The notes: a model not told the origin generated them from the letters alone. A stretch of DNA of 64,000 nt from Amorphoplanes friuliensis DSM 7358 (GCF_000494755.1 NC_022657.1:7346001-7410000), one strand, 5' to 3'. Counted from the stretch's first letter, positions 8,309 through 17,430 are shown. A program made the numbers and translations.

Positions 8309-11092
8309 ATGGCAGCCAGCAAGCAATCGCCGGCGCCGCCCGGAGCCACGGAGCGGCGCACGTCCAGCGCCGTACGACGCTGGGCCCGGATCTGCATCGC
8401 CGTGGCCGTCGTGGTCGCCACCTTCGGCGTGGTGCTCAGCACCGGTGCCGGCGGGGCCGTGGTCTCGAAGACGATCTCCAACCTCGGCCTCTGCCTCGCC
8501 GCTGTCTCCGCCGCTGTCGCCTGCCTCTTCCGGGCCGCGCTGTTCCGCGGGCGGATGCGGGCCGGCTGGGCCCTCGTCGGTCTCGGCGTCCTGTCCTGGG
8601 GTGTCGGCCAGATGGCGGCCGTCTGGCTGGACACCTTCACCGGCTCGGTCCCGCTGCCGTCGCAGGCCGACATCGGCTACCTGGGCATGATCCTGCTGGC
8701 CTCGGCCGGGCTGCTCGTGCTGCCGGTCGCCGCGCAGGCCCTCGCCAACCGCGCCCGCAGTGTGCTCGACGGCCTGATGGTCGCCGCGTCGCTGGTCCTG
8801 ATGGCCTGGATCTTCGTCATCGAGCCGCTGATCGAGGCGGGTGGCGACAGCGCCCTCGCGCTCTACGTCAGCCTCGCGTACCCGCTCGGCGACGTCGTCA
8901 TGGTCACCATCGTGGTCTACATGCTCGCCCTGCAGCGGCGGCGTGGGCGCAACTTCGCCCACCTCGCCCTGGTCGGCGCCGGCATCGCTGCCTTCTCCAT
9001 CTCCGACATCGGGTACGCGTACCTGAGCCTGATCGGGGCGTACCACTCCGGTGGGGTCACCGACATCGGCTGGTTCGCGGGCTTCTCGCTGATCCTGCTG
9101 GCCGCCACGAAGCCGGTCGACACGGGCGCCACCGCCCCCTCCGCGGAGGTCGCCGACACCGAGGGCGGACAGCCGTTCGGTGTGCTGCTGCCGTACGTGG
9201 CCGTGCTCGCCGCCCTGCTGACCAGCGTCGTGTGGTTCGCCCGGACCGGGCAGAGCAGCGCGTTCGTCGCGTACACGCGGTCGGCCCTGATCCTGCTGAT
9301 CGTCGGCCGGCAGCTGCTCACCCTGCTGGAGAACCGCAACCTCACCCGTAACCTGGAGACCCGCGTCGCCGACCGCACCGCCGAGCTCTACGCCAGCGAG
9401 CAGCGCTTCCACGCCCTCGTGCAGCACAGCTCCGACGTGGTGACCGTCGTCGGCACCGACGCCGAGGTCCTCTACCAGAGCGAGTCCGTCCAGCGGGTCT
9501 TCGGGTATTCGCCGAAGCTGCTCACCGGCCGCCGCCTCACCAGCGTCATCGAGCCCGAGGCGGCCACCCGCCTCGCCGACGCCCTGCGCTCGGTCAGCGG
9601 CCGCCCGTACGCGACCACGGTGCTCGAGCTGACCGTGCGGCACCGCGACGGCCGGCTGCGCCAGGCCGAGATCACCATCACGAACCTGCTCGGCGACCCG
9701 AACGTCGGTGGCCTGGTCCTCAACACGCGGGACATCAGCGAGCGCAAGGAGCTCCAGGAGCAGCTGGTGCACGAGGCGTACCACGACGCCCTCACCCAGC
9801 TCGCCAACCGTGCGCTCTTCCGCGAGCGGGTCTCCGACGCCCTCGACACCCGCGGCGACGCCGACGACGTGACCGTGCTCTTCCTCGACCTCGACGGCTT
9901 CAAGGAGGTCAACGACAGCCTCGGCCACCTGGCCGGCGACCAGCTCCTGGTGCAGGTCGCGGACCGGCTGCGCGCCTGCGTCCGCGAGGGTGACGTCGTG
10001 GCCCGCTTCGGCGGCGACGAGTTCGCCGTGCTGATCTCCTCGCCGCGGGACGCCGGTGAGGCCGAACTGGTCGCACAGCGCATCGTCGACGGGCTGCACG
10101 AGCCGTTCCGCATCGACACCCGCGACCTGCACGTGCGGGGCAGCATCGGCCTCGCCTCGTTCGCCGCTCTGGCCGAGGGTGACGACGCCGACGACGCCGA
10201 GCAGCTCATGCGCAACGCCGACCTGGCCATGTACAAGGCCAAGGCAGCCGGTGGCAGCAGCTTCGCCAGTTACGACCCGCAGATGCTGGCCGGCCTGGTC
10301 GAGCGGCTCGAGCTCGAGGCCGACCTGCGCCTGGCCCTGGACCGCGGCGAGCTGAAGCTGCACTACCAGCCGACCATCGACATGAACGACAGCCGCGTCA
10401 TCGGCTTCGAGGCGCTGGTCCGCTGGCAGCACCCGACCCGCGGCCTGATCAACCCGCTCGACTTCATCCCGATCGCCGAGGCCACCGGCCTGATCGTCCC
10501 GCTGGGCCGCTGGGTCCTCACCGAGGCGTGCCGTCAGGCCGTCGAGTGGGCCGAACGCGACAACAGCCGCCCGATCAAGATGGCCGTCAACGTGTCGGTG
10601 CGACAGTTCGACCGGAGCGACCTGCCGACCGTCGTCCGCGAGGTGCTGACCGAGACCGGCATGCCGGCCGACCAGCTCTGCCTCGAGATGACCGAGAGCG
10701 TCCTGATGACCGACACCGAGGAGAACCTCGCCCAGCTGGTCCGCCTCAAGGCGCTCGGGGTCACCCTCGCGATCGACGACTTCGGTACGGGCTACTCGTC
10801 GCTGGCGTACCTGCGCCGCTTCCCCGTCGACACGCTCAAGATCGACCGCTCCTTCGTGGAGCGTCTCGGCGAGCAGAGCGACGACGCCGCGCTGGCCAGC
10901 ACGATCGTCCAGCTGGGGCAGAGCCTCGGCATGTCGACCGTCGCCGAGGGCATCGAGGAGTACGGCCAGCTCGCCGCGCTGCGCGACATGGGCTGCACCT
11001 TCGCCCAGGGCTTCTACTTCTCCCGCCCCGTACCCGCCGGCGAGGCCGGCCGGCTGCTGCTGCAGGGCGCCGAAGCGTCCTCGGCCGCCTGA
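8309..11092 (+). CDS. Membrane GGDEF-EAL protein (bifunctional c-di-GMP enzyme) with PAS domain
   Basis: A 927-residue protein that makes and/or degrades cyclic di-GMP. ATG 8309 has a GGAG eight bases upstream. Residues about 25-330 contain roughly ten hydrophobic segments, forming a membrane sensor. A PAS domain follows (SEQRFHALVQHSSDVVTVVG ... ISERKELQEQL). The GGDEF domain has an intact GGDEF (568-572), preceded five residues upstream by the inhibitory RxxD site (REGD). The EAL domain has EAL (701-703) plus MAVNVS, EMTES, IDDFGTGYSSL, KIDRSF and AEGIE, so the metal and catalytic residues of both domains appear intact. It is read divergently from GH92, and the decarboxylase gene begins 40 bases downstream. 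The ligand sensed is unknown. Confidence 0.93.
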   Translation: MAASKQSPAPPGATERRTSSAVRRWARICIAVAVVVATFGVVLSTGAGGAVVSKTISNLGLCLAAVSAAVACLFRAALFRGRMRAGWALVGLGVLSWGVGQMAAVWLDTFTGSVPLPSQADIGYLGMILLASAGLLVLPVAAQALANRARSVLDGLMVAASLVLMAWIFVIEPLIEAGGDSALALYVSLAYPLGDVVMVTIVVYMLALQRRRGRNFAHLALVGAGIAAFSISDIGYAYLSLIGAYHSGGVTDIGWFAGFSLILLAATKPVDTGATAPSAEVADTEGGQPFGVLLPYVAVLAALLTSVVWFARTGQSSAFVAYTRSALILLIVGRQLLTLLENRNLTRNLETRVADRTAELYASEQRFHALVQHSSDVVTVVGTDAEVLYQSESVQRVFGYSPKLLTGRRLTSVIEPEAATRLADALRSVSGRPYATTVLELTVRHRDGRLRQAEITITNLLGDPNVGGLVLNTRDISERKELQEQLVHEAYHDALTQLANRALFRERVSDALDTRGDADDVTVLFLDLDGFKEVNDSLGHLAGDQLLVQVADRLRACVREGDVVARFGGDEFAVLISSPRDAGEAELVAQRIVDGLHEPFRIDTRDLHVRGSIGLASFAALAEGDDADDAEQLMRNADLAMYKAKAAGGSSFASYDPQMLAGLVERLELEADLRLALDRGELKLHYQPTIDMNDSRVIGFEALVRWQHPTRGLINPLDFIPIAEATGLIVPLGRWVLTEACRQAVEWAERDNSRPIKMAVNVSVRQFDRSDLPTVVREVLTETGMPADQLCLEMTESVLMTDTEENLAQLVRLKALGVTLAIDDFGTGYSSLAYLRRFPVDTLKIDRSFVERLGEQSDDAALASTIVQLGQSLGMSTVAEGIEEYGQLAALRDMGCTFAQGFYFSRPVPAGEAGRLLLQGAEASSAA

Positions 11093-11132
11093 TCCCCCCG
11101 TCCACCCCCTCAGCACAGTGCAGGAGTTCTGC

Positions 11133-12377
11133 ATGACCGCCGCCCTCACCGGCACCCGTTCACAGCTTCCGGACCAGTGGCCCGCAGCGCTGTCCCCGGA
11201 CTGCCTCGAGGTCATCGACATGCCGACGCCGTACCTGGTCACCGATCTGGACACGGTGGTACGCCGGCTCGAGGCGTTCACCGCCGCCCTGCCCGGGGTG
11301 CTGCCGTTCTACGCGATGAAGTGCAACCCGGCGCCCGAGATCCTGGCGACGATGCGCGATCACGGTGCCGGCTTCGAGATCGCCTCGCTCGGTGAGCTGC
11401 AGATGCTGCAGCGCCAAGGCGTCGACCCGGCCGGTGTGCTCTACAGCAACCCGGTCAAGCCGCCGGCGCACATCGCGGCCGCGCACGCCGCCGGTCTGTG
11501 GCGGTTCAGCTTCGACTCGCCCAACGAGCTGCGCAAGCTGGCCGAGCACGCGCCCGGCAGCGCGGTCTACCTGCGGCTGCGGGTCGACGACAGCGCCAGC
11601 TCGTTCCCGCTCTCGCGCAAGTTCGGCGCCGAGGTGCACGAGGCCCGCGACCTGCTCGTCCTGGCGCGCCGGCTGGGCCTGCGCCCGTACGGTGTGACGT
11701 TCCACGTGGGCTCGCAGTGCGGCAACGCGGCGGCCTGGCGGGAGGCCATCGGCGCGGTCGGTCAGATCATGGCGGACCTCCTCGACGAGGGCATCCGGCT
11801 GGACCTGCTCGACCTGGGCGGCGGCTTCCCCGCCCGCTACACCGAGGACGTGCCGACCATCGGCGAGATCGGCGAGATGGTGCTGCCCGCACTGGACGAG
11901 CTGCTGCCGTACCGTCCGGGTCTGCTCGTCGCCGAGCCCGGCCGTCACCTGGTCGCCGAGGCCTCGGTCATGGCGGTGAGCGTGATCGGCCGCGAGGTCC
12001 GCGGGACCGAGAACTGGCTCTTCGTCGACGTCGGCGCCTACAACGGCATGATGGAGACCATCCAGCTGCCGACCGGCTGGGACTTCCCGATGTGGACGTC
12101 GGTGGCCGGTCACGGCGAGATCGCGGAGCTCCCGTTCACGATCACCGGACCGAGCTGCGACAGCTCCGACACCATGTTCTACGGCGCGCTGCTGCCCGCG
12201 GGCATCGACGTCGGCGACATCATCTACATCGGCTCCACGGGTGCCTACACGCTGAGCTACGCGTCGGCGTTCAACGGCTTCCCGCCCCCGACCCCGCTCT
12301 TCGTCGGCGGCCCCGCCACGCTCCCCCGGCAGACGACGGGTGAGCCGGCCCGGGCCGGTATCCCCGGTGAGCGCTGA
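11133..12377 (+). CDS. Type III PLP-dependent decarboxylase (ornithine/diaminopimelate decarboxylase-like)
   Basis: A 414-residue alanine-racemase-fold decarboxylase. ATG 11133 has GGAG six bases upstream and is preferred over the in-frame GTG at 11118. The PLP-binding lysine sits in FYAMKCNPAP. HVGSQ, DLGGGFPARY (phosphate-binding glycines) and EPGRHLV are present, and the C-terminal GPSCDSSD carries the catalytic Cys found across the subunit interface in ornithine decarboxylases. This favours a diamine-forming activity on ornithine, lysine or a relative over diaminopimelate, but the substrate is not fixed. The downstream MFS gene overlaps its end, so the two are translationally coupled. An amine product exported by that transporter is a reasonable inference. 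Confidence 0.87.
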   Translation: MTAALTGTRSQLPDQWPAALSPDCLEVIDMPTPYLVTDLDTVVRRLEAFTAALPGVLPFYAMKCNPAPEILATMRDHGAGFEIASLGELQMLQRQGVDPAGVLYSNPVKPPAHIAAAHAAGLWRFSFDSPNELRKLAEHAPGSAVYLRLRVDDSASSFPLSRKFGAEVHEARDLLVLARRLGLRPYGVTFHVGSQCGNAAAWREAIGAVGQIMADLLDEGIRLDLLDLGGGFPARYTEDVPTIGEIGEMVLPALDELLPYRPGLLVAEPGRHLVAEASVMAVSVIGREVRGTENWLFVDVGAYNGMMETIQLPTGWDFPMWTSVAGHGEIAELPFTITGPSCDSSDTMFYGALLPAGIDVGDIIYIGSTGAYTLSYASAFNGFPPPTPLFVGGPATLPRQTTGEPARAGIPGER

Positions 12378-13680
12378 GCAGACGCGGCGCAGGCAACCCC
12401 ACGGCGGCGGCGGACACCGCCACGCCGGACCGGTCGGCCTGCGCCGCGCCGGCCGTCTCCGTGAGCTGCTGGTCTCCGGTGTCGCCGACTCGTTCGGCAT
12501 GGCACTCGGCTGGACGATCCTCGTCCTGCTCGCGGTCTCCCGGGGTGGTCTCGCCGAGGCCGCCCTCTACAACGCCGCGATGCTCATCGGTGTTGTCCTC
12601 TCCGCGCCGGTCACCGGCTGGCTGGCCCGGCGCCTGCCCGGCCGCCACCTGCTGCGCGGCGCGGCCGGCATCGAGATCGTGCTGCGTGTCGCCGCCCTCG
12701 CCGGCCTGATCGCGGGCCTGCCGTCGTGGCTGATCGCCTTCCTCATCGTCGCCATGCACGTGGCGGCCTGGGTCGGCTTCGCGGCGATGCGCGCCGAGGT
12801 CGCAGCGGTCGACGCCCGCCCCCGCGCGATGACCCGTTACGCCCTCGCGATCGCCGCCGTCGAAGCCGCCGGCACCGGCCTCGGCGCCCTCCTCCCGTCC
12901 GGGCCCGAGGGCCACCCCACCGGCGGCACCCTCATCGCGATCTTCATCGTCTACGCCGGCTCCCTGATCCCGACGATCGTCGTCGCCCGCCGCGCCCGCA
13001 TGACCCCCCAGGGCGCGGCCGGGCGGATCGCTCCCGCCCGGATCCTCGGGTACGGCCTCAGCAGCCCCGTCCTGAAACGCCCCTCCGCCGTACACCGCCG
13101 CAGCCGCCGCTTCCCCGTGTCACCCCGCCTGCTCGTGGCCGGCGGCGGCATCATGCTGCTCTCCTCCGGCCCCACCCTCCTGGCCGTCCCCCTGACCACC
13201 GAACTCCACGGCCGCCACTGGGTCGCCGGCGCGGCGGTCGCCTTCAGCATCGGCTGCCTCCTCGCCACGGTCGCGGTGGAGACGATCGGCAACATGCGCC
13301 TCCCCGCAGTCCTCCGCTGGTCCCTGTGGGGCCTGGGCATGCTGGTCGGCTGGATCGGCGCACCCCTGCACGCCGCGAACGTGCTCGCGGCGCAGTTCCT
13401 CGCCGGCCTGAGTCAGACCGCCTTCGAGGGCGACATGGACGCGGCCGTCGCCGACGAGGCACCCCCGGACGGCATCACGACGGCTCTGGCGTACAGCGCG
13501 GCGACCCGCGCACTGGGCGGCTCGATCGCGGTCAAGACCCTCCCGGTCCTGGTCACGGCCCAGGCCATCGACAAGGCGGTGAGCGCGGCGGTCCTGGTCC
13601 TCGGCATCGCGTCGCTCCTGCTGTGGGCACTGACCTCGATGCCCTGGCTCAACCGCCGACCCGCGGCCCTAGCCGACTGA
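12367..13680 (+). CDS. MFS transporter coupled to the decarboxylase
   Basis: A protein of about 437 residues with some ten to twelve hydrophobic segments (for example VSGVADSFGMALGWTILVLLA, AALYNAAMLIGVVLSAPVTGWLARRLPGR, WLIAFLIVAMHVAAWVGFAAM) and the MFS-like loop GWLARRLPGR. The GTG at 12367 overlaps the decarboxylase stop by 11 bases. An upstream GTG at 12340 is also in frame, and neither has a clear Shine-Dalgarno sequence. Coupling to an ornithine-decarboxylase-like enzyme suggests export of an amine or a product derived from it. That is inferred from context only. The 3' end overlaps the convergent small membrane protein gene (13669-14214) by 12 bases. Confidence 0.8.
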   Translation: MSAEQTRRRQPHGGGGHRHAGPVGLRRAGRLRELLVSGVADSFGMALGWTILVLLAVSRGGLAEAALYNAAMLIGVVLSAPVTGWLARRLPGRHLLRGAAGIEIVLRVAALAGLIAGLPSWLIAFLIVAMHVAAWVGFAAMRAEVAAVDARPRAMTRYALAIAAVEAAGTGLGALLPSGPEGHPTGGTLIAIFIVYAGSLIPTIVVARRARMTPQGAAGRIAPARILGYGLSSPVLKRPSAVHRRSRRFPVSPRLLVAGGGIMLLSSGPTLLAVPLTTELHGRHWVAGAAVAFSIGCLLATVAVETIGNMRLPAVLRWSLWGLGMLVGWIGAPLHAANVLAAQFLAGLSQTAFEGDMDAAVADEAPPDGITTALAYSAATRALGGSIAVKTLPVLVTAQAIDKAVSAAVLVLGIASLLLWALTSMPWLNRRPAALAD

Positions 13681-14214
13681 CGGCCACCGGGCCCCGTCGA
13701 ACCGGCGCAGACCCTGGCTGTCGAGCACCTGCTGCTTGTCGACCTTCGTCGCGAGGAAAGCCAGGTTCTCGAAGTAGCTCCAGTAGGAGTTGCCCCGAAC
13801 CTGCCGCTCCGCGACGGCGAAGGGCTCGAGCACCGACCAGGCCTCCCGCACCCGGTAGTGCACACAGCCGAGGATGCGGGCCTGGTCGTAAGTGGGCAGC
13901 GCCGCCAGCATCCCGTAGTCCCCGTAAAAATGGCCGACCCGGCAGACGTGCCGCCGCGCCTCGAACGGAAGATCCGCAACGCCGAGATCGGAACTGCACT
14001 CCTCGGCCAGCCGATGCAGAACAAAATCTTCGCTCTCCCGGAACTCGTCACTGCGATATTCGCCGTTCAGACACAGCAACGCCTGCGTGATATTGGCGTC
14101 CTGACTGGCCGTCCGGGCTGTCCGCAGCTGCCGCACGGTCAACACCGACGACATCGCCAATGCCGTCAGTGAAACCGACAGAGTGATCGAATTGTAGAGG
14201 GCCCCGACATCCAT
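13669..14214 (-). CDS. Small N-terminally membrane-anchored protein, paralogue 1
   Basis: A 181-residue protein with one N-terminal hydrophobic segment (LYNSITLSVSLTALAMSSVL) followed by a charged cytoplasmic-type domain (ITQALLCLNGEYRSDEFRESEDFVLHRL ... YFENLAFLATKVDKQQVLD). The plan is one TM helix, then a 140-residue helical domain with a pair of aromatic-acidic motifs near the end. It matches the proteins at 16191-16724 and 16739-17233, so these are diverged paralogues. The layout resembles DUF4760-type proteins, but I cannot confirm the family. Function is unknown. The gene is convergent with the MFS gene and overlaps it by 12 bases. Confidence 0.7.
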   Translation of the reverse strand: MDVGALYNSITLSVSLTALAMSSVLTVRQLRTARTASQDANITQALLCLNGEYRSDEFRESEDFVLHRLAEECSSDLGVADLPFEARRHVCRVGHFYGDYGMLAALPTYDQARILGCVHYRVREAWSVLEPFAVAERQVRGNSYWSYFENLAFLATKVDKQQVLDSQGLRRFDGARWPSVG

Positions 14215-14356
14215 GATCTCTCCCTTTTCCGCGCCACCGCCAGCGTAGGAAAGTGAAGCAATTCGATCTTTAGCGCATTGACACGTAGCTATGGGTGCCG
14301 TTAATCTCGGCCCCGGCGCGCGCCTCTACAGTGGACACATTCACAGGGGGACACCA

Positions 14357-15442
14357 GTGTCATTACTGCGATGGAAGGCCCTTGCCCTGCGCGCAGGCGC
14401 GGCGGCGGCCACCGGCATCCTTCTCGGCGGGTTCGCGGTCGCCACCACCGCTGCCGCCGCCCCGGACGCGACCGCACTTCAGGCGGCGTACGACCGGGCC
14501 CAGCAGATCTTCGGCGAGCTGCCGTACGGCAAGAATGCGCTCGGGGCGAGGGTCGCGTCGAGCGGTGTCGACCCTGCCGACGGGGCTGTCACGATCACGC
14601 TCGCCAACTACAGCGACAAGCTGGCCGGCAAGCTCCGCGACCGCTACGGCGCGGATCTGGTCGTCCGGCCGGGTGAGCTCCCGAGACTGGCCCGGCTGCG
14701 CATCAGCAAGAGCCAGGCCCAGCTGAGCAGGGCCGACGCCGTCACGCCGCTTCTCGAAGGGCTGTGCGCGAACGAGACGTACTGCTCACCGACCCGGGGC
14801 GGCGTGCTCCTGGAGGGTCAGTCGGGTGGTTCCTACTACCACTGCACCGCGACCGTCCTCGGCACTGTCAGCGGCAGCCCGGCCAATGCGACCTTGACCG
14901 CCGGACACTGCTTCGACCAGTCCGCCCCGGTCTACGCGGGCCGCAGCAACCCCGAGATCGGCGGCTATCAGCTCGGCACCGTCAGCAGCCGCCGCTTTTC
15001 CGGCAACGTCGACGCCGAGGCGATCCGCTGGTCGACCGGCAACACCGCCTACAACTACCTCAACAACTGCGTCTACATCTATTCGAGCGACTGCCGCCGG
15101 ATCACCGGGGGCGGTGGCGGCAGCGTCGGCATGGCGGTGCAGAAGAGCGGCATCACGACCGGCATCACGAGCGGCACCCTCACGCGGCTCAACGTCAGTG
15201 TCAACGTCGCGGACGAGGACGGCACCGTCACGCAGCTGACCAACCAGTTCGAGACCACGGCCTGCGTGATTCCCGGCGACAGCGGCGGGCCGCTCTTCTC
15301 CGGCGGGCTGTTGCTCGGCATCAGCTCGTCGGTGGGTGGGCTAAACTCCAGCGGCAACTGCACGTCGAGCACACGGTCGTACTTCAGCACGATCAACGCC
15401 AGCATGCAGGCCGTCGGCTTCAGCGCGCGGTACACGCCTTGA
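14357..15442 (+). CDS. Secreted S1-family serine protease (alpha-lytic/streptogrisin-like)
   Basis: A 361-residue exported chymotrypsin-fold protease. The GTG start at 14357 has AGGGGGA 6 bases upstream and opens a signal peptide ending near TTAAAA. Residues about 37-130 look like a short propeptide (YDRAQQIFGELPYGKNALGARV, LRDRYGADLVVRPGELPRL). The catalytic triad is visible: H184 in TAGHC, D219 in NVDAEAIRW and S309 in GDSGGP. Cys pairs flank the His and Ser regions as in streptogrisin-type enzymes. It is likely self-processing and degrades extracellular protein. A lipoprotein gene follows 31 bases downstream on the same strand. Confidence 0.9.
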   Translation: MSLLRWKALALRAGAAAATGILLGGFAVATTAAAAPDATALQAAYDRAQQIFGELPYGKNALGARVASSGVDPADGAVTITLANYSDKLAGKLRDRYGADLVVRPGELPRLARLRISKSQAQLSRADAVTPLLEGLCANETYCSPTRGGVLLEGQSGGSYYHCTATVLGTVSGSPANATLTAGHCFDQSAPVYAGRSNPEIGGYQLGTVSSRRFSGNVDAEAIRWSTGNTAYNYLNNCVYIYSSDCRRITGGGGGSVGMAVQKSGITTGITSGTLTRLNVSVNVADEDGTVTQLTNQFETTACVIPGDSGGPLFSGGLLLGISSSVGGLNSSGNCTSSTRSYFSTINASMQAVGFSARYTP

Positions 15443-15473
15443 TCCCGTCTTGCACCCAGAGGCTCTCACCACG

Positions 15474-16124
15474 ATGACCGGCACACAGCGGCAGCCCGCC
15501 CGCCCCTTCCCGGGGCTGGCGGGTCTGCTGTCCGCGTTGCTCCTGCTCACCGCGTGTACGCCGGTCGAGGACGAGCTACCCCGGGTTGTGCCGCCTTCGA
15601 GCGGAGCCGCGGGCGCCGCCGGACCGGATCTGGCGACCGCGTCACCGGAGCCCTGCACCACAACACCGCCTGACCTTCCGGCGACAGCACCGGCGGCGGG
15701 CAGCCCGCCGGACGACGCGGTGGTGGGCCGGGTCCAGCGCTATCTCGACGGGCACCCGGACGTCGCCGGGAGCCTCATCATCAACGGCAGCGGAATCTCC
15801 GCCGGCTTCACCTCCGGCTGGTGCGAGCATCGCGAAGCACTGCGGCGGCTCGCCGGCGGCACCCAGATCGACGTCTTCGCCGTGGTTCAGTCCGAGCGGG
15901 CCGGCCGGCAGCTCGCCGACCGGGTGATGGCCTCCACCGAAACGCTGCGCGGCGCCGGGATCCGGATCGCCACGACCGGTGTGGACCCCCGCTCCGGCCT
16001 GACGTCGGTCACCGCACCGAACGACCCCGCCGCGGCCCGGGCGGCGATCCTGCGCATCCTCGAACTCCCCGCAAACGCACCGATCACGGTCTCGGCCGGA
16101 GATCTTCCGATCCCGGCCTCCTGA
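15474..16124 (+). CDS. Predicted lipoprotein of unknown function
   Basis: A 216-residue protein. ATG 15474 gives a signal peptide with lipobox LLTAC (Cys28), so the mature protein is probably a membrane-anchored lipoprotein. A Pro/Ala/Ser/Thr-rich linker (about 30-75) is followed by a globular domain containing FTSGWCEHREAL, IDVFAVVQSERAGRQLADRV and GIRIATTGVDPRSGLTSVTA. No family was recognised. It follows the S1 protease after 31 bases on the same strand, so it may be cotranscribed and act at the cell surface, possibly with that protease. That link is contextual only. Confidence 0.75.
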   Translation: MTGTQRQPARPFPGLAGLLSALLLLTACTPVEDELPRVVPPSSGAAGAAGPDLATASPEPCTTTPPDLPATAPAAGSPPDDAVVGRVQRYLDGHPDVAGSLIINGSGISAGFTSGWCEHREALRRLAGGTQIDVFAVVQSERAGRQLADRVMASTETLRGAGIRIATTGVDPRSGLTSVTAPNDPAAARAAILRILELPANAPITVSAGDLPIPAS

Positions 16125-16190
16125 ACCATGCATTGACGCCGAGCCCCACTCTGATCGCGGGACTCGACAACTGCATGCGTAAAGGGCTCG

Positions 16191-16724
16191 GTGACGACTG
16201 TGTCGGGACAAGATCTGATCAATCTGGCTGCTTTGACGTCGGCGGTGATCGCGGCGCTCACCTCCTCATTCCTCGCCTGGCAGGCGATCCGCGTCAACCA
16301 GAACATGAATCACATGCCGGTAGTTCTGGAAGTCCTCAAACCGCACCGGACACCGGACTTCGTCCGCAAGGAGACGCTGCTCTGGAAAGAACTGTCCGAC
16401 CACCCGGCGGAGTTGGGCTTCTTCGGCCTGCCCGAGCCGATCATGAGTCATGCGATCGAGGTCGGAACCTATTACCAGGTTCTCAGCTACACGTCGCTCT
16501 ACGGCATCGCGGACGGTGAATTCATCGCCGTCCAGACCCATTACCGGCTCCTCCGCACCTGGGAGGCACTCCGCGAGCACGTGGAAGGCGAACGTGTGCT
16601 CCGCGGCGGCCACAACACGTTCCTGAACTCCTACGAGGAGTTCGCCGGCCTGGTCGCCACCATGGACATCGACGCCGCCACCCGCCGCCTGGTCCGCCGC
16701 AGCGGCAAACTCCGCCTGCGCTGA
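16191..16724 (+). CDS. Small N-terminally membrane-anchored protein, paralogue 2
   Basis: A 177-residue protein starting at GTG 16191, with AAAGGG just upstream. One N-terminal hydrophobic helix (LAALTSAVIAALTSSFLAW) precedes a conserved soluble part: MNHMPVVLEVLKPHRTPDFVRKETLLWKELSDH, then GFFGLPEPIMSHAIEVGTYYQVLSYTSLYGIADGE and NTFLNSYEEFAGLV. These blocks align residue by residue with the protein encoded at 16739-17233 (NHFPVIVSLLAPHRRPDFIRKERHL, LEGLPEPIRTYAIEVSEQYHMLGYVAANGLADG, YSFFNSFELFVELA), so the two are clear paralogues in convergent orientation. DUF4760-like is possible. Function is unknown. Confidence 0.75.
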   Translation: MTTVSGQDLINLAALTSAVIAALTSSFLAWQAIRVNQNMNHMPVVLEVLKPHRTPDFVRKETLLWKELSDHPAELGFFGLPEPIMSHAIEVGTYYQVLSYTSLYGIADGEFIAVQTHYRLLRTWEALREHVEGERVLRGGHNTFLNSYEEFAGLVATMDIDAATRRLVRRSGKLRLR

Positions 16725-16738
16725 CCACAACCCGGAAT

Positions 16739-17233
16739 CTAGCGCCGCGCGTCAGGAACGCTGGTGTCGATCTTCCTGGCCAGTTCGACAAAGAGTTCGA
16801 ACGAGTTGAAAAAGCTGTACTCACCGCCGCGGTTGCGCCGCTCGACCGCAACGAAGGGTTGAACGGCGTCCCAGACGCGGGACGCGCCATGCCCGACCTG
16901 TGTCGTGAGGAGAGTGCCGTCGGCAAGTCCGTTGGCCGCCACGTAACCGAGCATGTGGTACTGCTCGGAGACCTCGATCGCATAGGTCCGGATCGGTTCC
17001 GGCAGGCCCTCCAGCGTCAGTTCGGGATCATGATCTCCCAGGTGATCGACCAGGTGGCGTTCCTTCCGGATGAAGTCCGGGCGACGGTGCGGCGCTAGAA
17101 GACTGACGATGACGGGGAAATGGTTGGCGTTCCGCGCGATCGTGAGCGCGCGCCAGGTCAGTGTCGACGACACGATGACCGCGATGAGGGCTACCAGCAA
17201 CGAGACGACATTGATCATTAACGCTGCAGTCAT
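16739..17233 (-). CDS. Small N-terminally membrane-anchored protein, paralogue 3 (donor of the nearby fragment)
   Basis: A protein of about 164 residues, or 170 if the in-frame ATG at 17251 is used. 17233 is preferred because TTGGGG precedes it. An N-terminal TM helix (MINVVSLLVALIAVIVSSTL) is followed by the same domain as its paralogue at 16191-16724. The 3' two-thirds of this gene has an almost identical, internally deleted copy at 17431-17586, about 97% identical by eye in the second block. That implies a recent duplication. No catalytic motif is visible. One TM helix plus a helical domain would suit a signalling or membrane-associated scaffold role, but no function can be assigned. Confidence 0.75.
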   Translation of the reverse strand: MTAALMINVVSLLVALIAVIVSSTLTWRALTIARNANHFPVIVSLLAPHRRPDFIRKERHLVDHLGDHDPELTLEGLPEPIRTYAIEVSEQYHMLGYVAANGLADGTLLTTQVGHGASRVWDAVQPFVAVERRNRGGEYSFFNSFELFVELARKIDTSVPDARR

Positions 17234-17362
17234 GACCCCAATGTGGGGCATGCAGGCGAGTCGCGGTCAGTCGGTGGTGGGTGGGGTCGAACCGTAGGCG
17301 TGGAGGTGAGCCGCGACGGAGAGCAGCACGGTCGCGCGCCACCACGGCCGGTCGGGATTCGT

Positions 17363-17428
17363 ATCAGAAGAGTGTGAGGGGTGGGGGCCGGGAGTGGGAC
17401 GAAGGCGGGGAATTAAGCGCGGACCTCG
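17363..17428 (-). pseudogene. Remnant of the 3' end of the DUF72 gene
   Basis: On the minus strand this 66-base stretch aligns with the last about 70 bases of the DUF72 gene (19136-19215). Both carry GAGGTCCGC near the start, a TTCCC run, CTCCCGG, and the ending CTCTTCTGA, which reads as a Leu-Thr-Leu-Phe-stop terminus. The fragment has an in-frame TAA and small deletions, so it is dead. It directly abuts the paralogue-3 fragment. Confidence 0.65.
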
Positions 17429-17430
17429 TT

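Noticed and set aside
8288..11281. A 997-codon minus-strand frame antisense to the GGDEF-EAL gene
   Set aside because: Composition is that of a shadow frame; the plus-strand protein has intact catalytic motifs.
17271..17362. Possible third remnant gene (WWRATVLLSVAAHLHAYG then stop, minus strand)
   Set aside because: It reads like the end of a protein but I could not match it to any gene in the window, so it is not called.
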